Under the pieces are notes generated by a model that had not been told where the DNA came from, did no database searches, and saw only the letters and a program-made list of their open reading frames with translations. 64,000 bases of DNA from Bremerella cremea (GTDB taxonomy: Bacteria > Planctomycetota > Planctomycetia > Pirellulales > Pirellulaceae), in the NCBI RefSeq assembly GCF_003335505.1, contig NZ_QPEX01000045.1, forward strand, positions 434,001 to 498,000, in the 5' to 3' direction. A program made the translations under genes and the position numbers. Each line of letters begins with the position of its first letter. Positions within the stretch are counted from its first letter, which is position 1. This document shows positions 61,093 through 64,000 of this stretch, piece after piece.

Positions 61093-62034
61093 TCACGCGC
61101 GAGGATGAAACGTGGCGTGAACTTTCTTTAAACGCGACTGATCGACGTGCGTGTAGATTTGGGTCGTGGCAATACTGGCATGCCCCAACAATTCTTGCAC
61201 CTGGCGCAGATCCGCTCCACCAGCTAACAGATGCGTGGCGAAGCTATGGCGTAATGTATGCGGACTAACATCTGGGGCGATGCCTGCTCGTAAAGCATAC
61301 TTTTTTACCATCTCCCAAATTGCTTCCCGCCGCAATGCTCGCCCGGTTCGAGTCAAAAAGAACTCAGGCGTCTCTGGACCTCGCGCTGCCAACTTGGGTC
61401 GCTCTTTTTCGCAGTAATCGCGGCACGCCGAGATGGCTTTTTCACCAAGCGGAACCAGGCGCTGCTTATCTCCCTTACCATGGAGACGACAATACCCCTC
61501 ACCCAGGTGAACGTCATTCGCCTTGAGGCCTGCAATTTCCGAAGCTCGGCAACCACACGCGTACAGCACTTCCAAGATCGCGCGATCGCGTCGCCAATAA
61601 GGATCTTCGCTCCACGGTGCCGTCAGGAAGTCATCGATCTGATAAGGTGGAATAACAGAAGGAATCTTCTGCCACAGCTTTTGACAGCCTAGCAGTTCAA
61701 CGAGATTTTCTTCCAGCACACCTTCCAATTGCAAGTAGCGAAAGAAAACCTTAAGGGAGATGATATGCCTGGCGATTGAAGCCGGGGCCAATTGCTGATC
61801 GTGTAACCAAGCCACATAATCCGAAAGCTCGATGATCGTCAAATCTTTCGGATTTTTATTACCGACCCATGTCCGAAAACGTTGTAGATCTCGCGAATAA
61901 GCTTGGATGGTATTTTTAGAAAGATGACACTCCGTCGTCAGGTAAGTAACCAACGAAGCAATCAGCCGCTCGATTCGTTCCCCTTGCGGTTGTGGCAGCG
62001 GTCGTTTGAGTTTTAATTTCAATTTCCGCTTCAT
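61093..62034 (-). CDS. xerD: Tyrosine recombinase XerD-like
   Basis: Site-specific recombinase that resolves chromosome dimers with a partner XerC. N-terminal SAM-like core-binding domain (about 25-105: YLTTECHLSKNTIQAYSRDLQ, IARHIISLKVFFRYL), C-terminal catalytic domain with the Arg of CGCRASEIAGL, the HTLRHSFATHLL box, LGHASIATTQIYTHV containing the catalytic Tyr, and the Lys-bearing HGKGDKQRLVPL. 313 residues is normal. Assigned as XerD rather than XerC by overall feel of the motifs, not by alignment. It is convergent with the TolR genes. Confidence 0.88.
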   Translation of the reverse strand: MKRKLKLKLKRPLPQPQGERIERLIASLVTYLTTECHLSKNTIQAYSRDLQRFRTWVGNKNPKDLTIIELSDYVAWLHDQQLAPASIARHIISLKVFFRYLQLEGVLEENLVELLGCQKLWQKIPSVIPPYQIDDFLTAPWSEDPYWRRDRAILEVLYACGCRASEIAGLKANDVHLGEGYCRLHGKGDKQRLVPLGEKAISACRDYCEKERPKLAARGPETPEFFLTRTGRALRREAIWEMVKKYALRAGIAPDVSPHTLRHSFATHLLAGGADLRQVQELLGHASIATTQIYTHVDQSRLKKVHATFHPRA

Positions 62035-62264
62035 TGAAAACCCGAGCTATTTTTTGCAGTATGAGATCGTGGCTTACTCTCTTTCTTCGACAGGATACGT
62101 GGCCCGTTCGAACAATCCAAGGAAGATTCCGATCGTATTGATCCTAAGGGCGTAATGGGTCAAAATCCGAACTCTCACTCAGCAAGCCGCTCGCCAAACG
62201 GTGGGTATGTCGATCCGCCGTACTCTCCGCACCGTCCATCAAAAGGTATCGAGGTTTTCGGAAA

Positions 62265-63248
62265 ATGCGTGTACTAGTCACCGGAGGAGCAGGCTACATC
62301 GGTTCGCATACGGCTCGCAAATTGGCCGCAGCAGGGCACGAGGTAGTGATTTTCGATAACCTCTTGTACGGACATCGCAGCGCCGCCGGGAAAATACCCC
62401 TTGTCGTGGAGGATTTGATCGACCGCGACAAATTGACGGCTACCCTACTAGAAAACAAGATTGAAGCGGTGATCCACTTTGCGGCGTTTGCCCAAGTGGG
62501 CGAGTCGGTTACCAATCCTTCGATCTATTACAACAACAACATTTGCGGAACCATCAGCCTGCTCGATGCCATGCGGGCAGCCGATGTCGGACGGATTGTG
62601 TTTTCCAGCACTTGTGCCACGTATGGTATTCCTGCGTCGTCACCCATTGACGAGACCTTTCCCCAAGCTCCGATCAATCCGTATGGTTTCTCAAAACTAG
62701 CGATCGAGCATGCGTTGCAAGACTACTCACAGGCTTATGGAATCGCTTACGCAGCGCTTCGCTATTTCAACGCAGCTGGGGCTTCCCCCCAAGGCGATAT
62801 TGGCGAAGACCACACGCCCGAATCGCACCTGATTCCGGTCGTTTTGCAAGTCGCTTTGGGCCAGCGAAAAGCAATCAGTATTTTCGGTACCGACTACCCC
62901 ACCGAGGATGGCACATGCGTCCGCGACTATATCCATGTCGATGACCTAGCCGACGCCCACCTTCTGGCCATGGAAAAAATTACGCCGGAAAACTCCCTGC
63001 AGCTAAATCTGGGCACAGGGCGAGGAAGCAGCGTGCAAGAAATTGTTGAGGCCTGTCGCGAAGTGACAGGGCACGAAATTCCGACCGAGCTTAGTCCACG
63101 CAGGGCAGGAGACCCGCCTGCCCTGGTAGCCAATCCGTCGCTGGCCCGTAAAATTCTCGATTGGCAACCGAAGTACTTGGATGTACGCGAAACGATTGAA
63201 ACAGCTTGGCGTTGGCATCAGTCGCACCCCCAAGGTTTCGCCGACTAG
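62265..63248 (+). CDS. galE: UDP-glucose 4-epimerase
   Basis: Interconverts UDP-glucose and UDP-galactose, feeding glycan synthesis. Rossmann motif LVTGGAGYIGSHTARKL at the N-terminus, FDNLLYGH, AFAQVGESVTNPSIYYNNN, SSTCATYGIP, and the catalytic Y-x3-K (NPYGFSKLAIEHAL, about residues 141-154), then RYFNAAGASPQGDIGEDH and FGTDYPTEDGTCVRDYIHVDDL. Length of 327 residues is normal. ATG 62265 follows AGGTTTTCGGAAA. It is followed after 38 bases by a PlsC-type gene. Confidence 0.95.
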   Translation: MRVLVTGGAGYIGSHTARKLAAAGHEVVIFDNLLYGHRSAAGKIPLVVEDLIDRDKLTATLLENKIEAVIHFAAFAQVGESVTNPSIYYNNNICGTISLLDAMRAADVGRIVFSSTCATYGIPASSPIDETFPQAPINPYGFSKLAIEHALQDYSQAYGIAYAALRYFNAAGASPQGDIGEDHTPESHLIPVVLQVALGQRKAISIFGTDYPTEDGTCVRDYIHVDDLADAHLLAMEKITPENSLQLNLGTGRGSSVQEIVEACREVTGHEIPTELSPRRAGDPPALVANPSLARKILDWQPKYLDVRETIETAWRWHQSHPQGFAD

Positions 63249-63286
63249 CGTTCCCGTGCGATGAATCGCAAGGCTCCCGCGATCCT

Positions 63287-64000
63287 ATGCAGAAGATCAT
63301 CATTGAAAAGCCCTATCGATTTGTTCCTCCGCATCGTGGAACGCGCTGGCCCGACTTTATCCAGCGTTTTAACCTTTATGGACGCTACCTAAAGCGGTTT
63401 GAAGGGATTACTTCGCACGAAGTCCGCCACAGCGACCGCCTCAAAAAATCGCTGGATGCGGGCCATGGGATTCTACTGGCGCCCAACCACAGCCGCATTT
63501 CCGATCCCTTGGTTCTTGGTTTTCTGGCCCGGGAAGTAGATTGCCATCTCTACTCTATGGCGAGTTGGCATCTCTTCAACCAGGGATGGTTCAAGGCCTG
63601 GGCGATTCGTTTGATGGGCGGATTCAGTATCTTTCGTGAAGGGATCGATCGCAAGTCGCTCGCTACGGCAATCGATGCCATGGTCGAAGCCAAACGCCCG
63701 CTGGTTGTTTTCTCGGAAGGTTCCACCACACGGACCAACGATCACTTGCACGAACTTCTCGATGGAGTCGCTTTCGTCGCTCGCTCGGCTGCTAAACGTC
63801 GCGCGAAAGAAGGTCTTGGTGATACGGTCATTCACCCCATTGGGATTAAGTATGTCTTTCGTGGCGATATCGACGCAGCCGTTCTTCCCGTCCTACACGA
63901 AATCGAACACCGCCTAGGCTGGCGAACCTCGGAAGAGCTTTCTCTACTGGAACGTGTCGAACGCATGGGAGAAGGCTTACTTGCCCTCGAAGAAATCCGT
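63287..64000 (+). CDS. PlsC-type 1-acylglycerol-phosphate acyltransferase, 3' end outside window
   Basis: Reads through to the window end with no stop (238 codons visible). Contains the acyltransferase box APNHSRISDPLVLGF (the His-x4-Asp catalytic pair, about residues 66-73), the region IFREGIDRKSLATAI, and VVFSEGSTTRTNDHL, the counterpart of FPEGTRS. Such enzymes move an acyl group to lysophosphatidic acid or related lipids at the membrane. No strong ribosome site is seen before ATG 63287. The remainder after about residue 175 appears to be an extra helical region typical of longer PlsC-like proteins. Confidence 0.8.
   Translation, partial: MQKIIIEKPYRFVPPHRGTRWPDFIQRFNLYGRYLKRFEGITSHEVRHSDRLKKSLDAGHGILLAPNHSRISDPLVLGFLAREVDCHLYSMASWHLFNQGWFKAWAIRLMGGFSIFREGIDRKSLATAIDAMVEAKRPLVVFSEGSTTRTNDHLHELLDGVAFVARSAAKRRAKEGLGDTVIHPIGIKYVFRGDIDAAVLPVLHEIEHRLGWRTSEELSLLERVERMGEGLLALEEIR

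Noticed and set aside
1..64000. CRISPR arrays, rRNA, tRNA, IS elements or prophage
   Set aside because: None recognised by reading; a tRNA or covariance search was not possible, so small RNAs could have been missed.

Overview
The window reads as a chromosome segment of a planctomycete, most likely of the Pirellulaceae (Blastopirellula/Bremerella/Rhodopirellula-like). This is inferred from protein families, not from any database search. The pointers are a DUF1559 prepilin-like protein, a BBP2-type porin with a Cys/Gly-rich N-terminus, an ECF sigma factor beside a large membrane protein, many long TPR proteins, an archaeal/eukaryotic-type (type 3) prolyl-tRNA synthetase, and haem c proteins with a UshA-like N-terminus. 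I recognised no insertion sequence, phage gene, CRISPR array, rRNA or tRNA.

Layout. Positions 1-8.3 kb are envelope and polysaccharide genes, mostly on the minus strand: a WecA-type phosphoglycosyltransferase abutting an O-antigen ligase/TPR fusion, a DUF1573 protein, a lipoprotein with four c-type haem motifs, a zinc-ribbon protein with decapeptide repeats, and a DUF4416 protein. 8.4-17.7 kb holds the porin, the DUF1559 protein, proS, a palindromic MITE-like repeat, and two exoribonuclease genes in a row (YhaM-like, RNase R).

20.7-46.2 kb is one long minus-strand flagellar cluster. In transcription order it is: TPR membrane protein, FlgN-like chaperone, histidine kinase, sigma-54 activator, then (behind a good sigma-54 promoter at 40665-40680) flgB, flgC, fliE, fliF, fliG, fliH, fliI, fliJ, motE, fliK, flgD, flgE, flbD, motA, motB, fliL, fliN, fliO, fliP, fliQ, fliR, flhB. 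It encodes the rod base, MS ring, export ATPase and gate, hook, and stator, with its own two-component/sigma-54 switch. fliM is absent between fliL and fliN, FliN carries two FliM/FliY-like N-terminal motifs, FliG has a linker inserted before its hinge and lacks the usual acidic pair in its torque helix, and FlgE carries a triplicated insert. These suggest a remodelled rotor and hook.

46.4-51.3 kb carries an alpha/beta-hydrolase-like protein that has lost its catalytic residues, malate dehydrogenase, and two overlapping genes for membrane proteins that look like diverged paralogues. 51.6-54.3 kb is an ECF sigma factor followed by a membrane protein with a degenerate VWA domain. 54.6-61.0 kb encodes two exported TPR proteins followed by one TolQ/ExbB and two TolR/ExbD proteins, a candidate proton-driven envelope machine. 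61.1-64.0 kb holds a XerD-type recombinase, galE and the start of a PlsC-type acyltransferase.

The most interesting parts are the unusual flagellar rotor/hook genes and the TPR-TPR-TolQ-TolR-TolR cluster.
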